A stretch of DNA of 64,000 nucleotides, taken from Scolanthus callimorphus. Its lineage: Eukaryota; Cnidaria; Anthozoa; Actiniaria; Edwardsiidae. Position 1 is the stretch's first letter. Each line of letters starts with the position of its first letter. The translations under genes and the position numbers were made by a program. Positions 62,387 through 64,000 of this stretch are shown one piece after another. Below the pieces are notes generated by a model. It saw nothing but the letters and a program-made list of their open reading frames with translations, made no database searches and was not told where the DNA came from. The stretch spans positions 248,001 to 312,000 of the forward strand of contig JAWWUD010000054.1 in NCBI GenBank assembly GCA_033964015.1. The letters run 5' to 3'.

Positions 62387-63258
62387 GGGCTCCTATTTTT
62401 GTGGGGAGGGTCCTAATTTTTTTCGCATGTCTAAAGGGAGGGTCCAAATTTTTTCACTCCTGTTTGGGGGAGGGTCATAATTTTTTTCAGCAACATTTGG
62501 ATGATGAAAAGGGTAAAACAAATAGCGATAGTGGTTATTTCAGCAACTTCTCCATAAAAATTTCGACGCGCTTCGCGCGCATAAACAATGACATCTAATA
62601 TACTCTTTGAGCAACGAGGACACTACCGTTGACAAGAACAAGTTATCTTGACGAGGAAAATCAAACTCTCCCAAACTTTCCCTGCAAATGATAGGCCTGG
62701 AGGGCATGTCACTATATGTTTGAAAGACGATCCCTTAGGTAAGCGTGAGTTTTCGACGTTACAAGCATAGAAATTCGTCCGTTGGGCCGCGCTTCGCGCA
62801 CATGAATATAATAACTTCGTCATTTGCGGAGCGCAGTTGTGCGCATGAATAATATAACCTAACCTATATAATTGAGGTAGTGTACTTCCTGGGCTCCTGA
62901 CAGGCTTTGTTTATTATACCGTACACAAAACATGTTCATCTACCCTTTCTCTGAGGCTTGATTTGTCTTTGGTATAGTTTTGTCTTTTGTTTAGTTTTGA
63001 TGAAATGCGATGAACAAACAAAAAAACGATGAACAAACAAACAAACGTTTATCAAAATTTGGGCGCGCTTCGCGCGCAACGAAGGATATGCGAGCCAGTT
63101 TTTTTGTAAAATGTCTACAGTACTAAGTCAAACAGGGGACGGGAGATGTGGGATTATGTTAATCATTGTACAGGGAGGGAGGATCACTGCATTTTACCCG
63201 TGTATTACCAAACATTCTTACGTAAATAATCGAGGCGATGAATAATAACCGCGGTTCC
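62337..63258. mobile_element. Harbinger-like composite element with G tract
   Basis: The left end gggacgtgtcattatttag, preceded by TAA, is followed by a G tract of about 30 bases. The right end taataaccgcggttcc is followed by TTA. The interior is the inverse of the element at 47693-48579, and shares ttcgcgcgcaacgaagga and caagcctcag-type blocks. The two ends are of different terminus types, as in 47476-48579. Confidence 0.78.
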
Positions 63259-63261
63259 TTA

Positions 63262-64000
63262 TGCACCAGTCAATTGACACCCGGCCCACACCCCCGGGAC
63301 AGGGCGGGAAAGTAACGCGGTCAGGCCGGGGATTTAACACATTAATCTACGGAAGGGCAGGGAATTTAACTCGGACCTTCTATAGCGGGGATATTCAGCG
63401 GGGCATTAACGGGGAATATTAACGCTGAACCAGAAGTTCGATTATCGTGCGAAACCGAGGTCGGAGGATTTGGGAGGGGTCACTTTATTTTTTTGCGAGT
63501 GAAAGGGGAGGATCTCTCGAAACCTGAAGCCTTGAAAGAGAGATTCCAGCAACGAGTTCTATATCATTTTCTAGTTTTATTTTACTCATTATGTTGAAAT
63601 TTTTTTTTTCATTTTTAGTGCCTTTCAAGGTCAATAACAAGATTCCAAAATTTCAGCGTTAAGGACTTAATAGTTTTCGAGATACAGGCACATGAAATTT
63701 GTCGACCGCGCCCCTTTTGTATTTTTGCTTAGTGAAACTCGAAATTTGAGTGGCAGGCAACCCCACTCGCATCATAACAAGCCGCAAAAACGTATTTGTT
63801 TGGTAAACTTTACTACTCACACTTCCCATAACAGCCATTAAAGCCACCCTATAAGTCTTTGAATGTATTGTTTTTTCACGCCAAACATCGGTCCAAAATG
63901 CATCTCATTATCTCAGGGTGATATTTTCTGTAAAGATTTTTTGACAAATGTTACGTTTTTGTACAACATGCATTCTTATAATGTTATATGGGTGGTGAAC
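63262..64000. other. Right edge, no supported feature
   Basis: No gene is supported. The sequence at 63440-63545 (gaggatctctcgaaacctgaa and nearby) resembles pieces at 3230-3290 and 50750-50790, so it is probably another repeat fragment. Confidence 0.4.

Noticed and set aside
1..64000. tRNA or rRNA genes
   Set aside because: I saw no segment with convincing tRNA arms or rRNA core sequence when reading both strands; a tRNAscan-SE run would be decisive.

Overview
The window looks like a piece of an invertebrate nuclear genome, most likely an anthozoan cnidarian (stony coral or sea anemone). It is AT-rich, gene-poor and intron-rich, and it is packed with short inverted-repeat elements, decayed transposons and minisatellites. 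No bacterial-style gene organisation is present. The species is an inference; nothing in the sequence names it.

The one cellular gene I can support is on the + strand and spans almost the whole window: a major facilitator (MFS) transporter related to SLC18B1, the vesicular polyamine transporter. I recovered it exon by exon from homology and splice signals: 5185-5282, 6422-6495, (weak candidate 8460-8562), 10691-10759, 11771-11858, 15123-15206, 30844-30912, 32910-33008, 36217-36314, 43661-43756, 44624-44698, 45830-45896, 46869-46895, 47417-47451 and 48991-49072 (stop TAG). Intron phases agree across most junctions. The N-terminal exons must lie upstream of the window or be lost. Three defects raise doubt about function: a one-base frameshift in the 5185 exon, a phase mismatch between the exons ending at 15206 and starting at 30844, and a degenerate third exon. 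The last exon is tandemly duplicated, and the second copy (49389-49497) would encode a different C-terminus.

Layout. 0.26-1.76 kb: decayed THAP + DDE_Tnp_4 transposase, - strand. 2.3-5.15 kb: an old dispersed repeat split by two younger elements, each with a 6-bp target duplication. 5.2-15.2 kb: first half of the transporter, with a 53-bp minisatellite (7.65 kb), a 97-bp satellite that abuts a 3' splice site (9.6-10.68 kb), and a triplicated 207-bp unit (12.26 kb). 15.2-30.8 kb: a giant intron holding many MITEs and an antisense, frameshifted BEL/Pao retrotransposon (21.58-27.76 kb). 31-37 kb: Harbinger-like and foldback MITEs between exons. 37.2-38.35 kb: 44/45-bp minisatellite. 40.2-43.3 kb: 99-bp minisatellite. 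43.6-49.1 kb: the last transporter exons. 49.5-64 kb: downstream repeats, including a LINE 3' end (51.2 kb), an inverted repeat with octanucleotide arms (52.6-53.2 kb), a 3.7-kb near-perfect palindrome (55.6-59.3 kb) and a truncated CR1/L2-like LINE (60.8-61.4 kb).

The mobile elements are not an operon-like system; they are layers of insertions in and after the transporter's introns. I found no clear evidence of a wholly new biological system. The most unusual features are the branch-point-containing satellite touching a splice acceptor, the duplicated terminal exon, the layered insertions with readable target duplications, and the excess of TGACGTCA octamers inside foldback elements.
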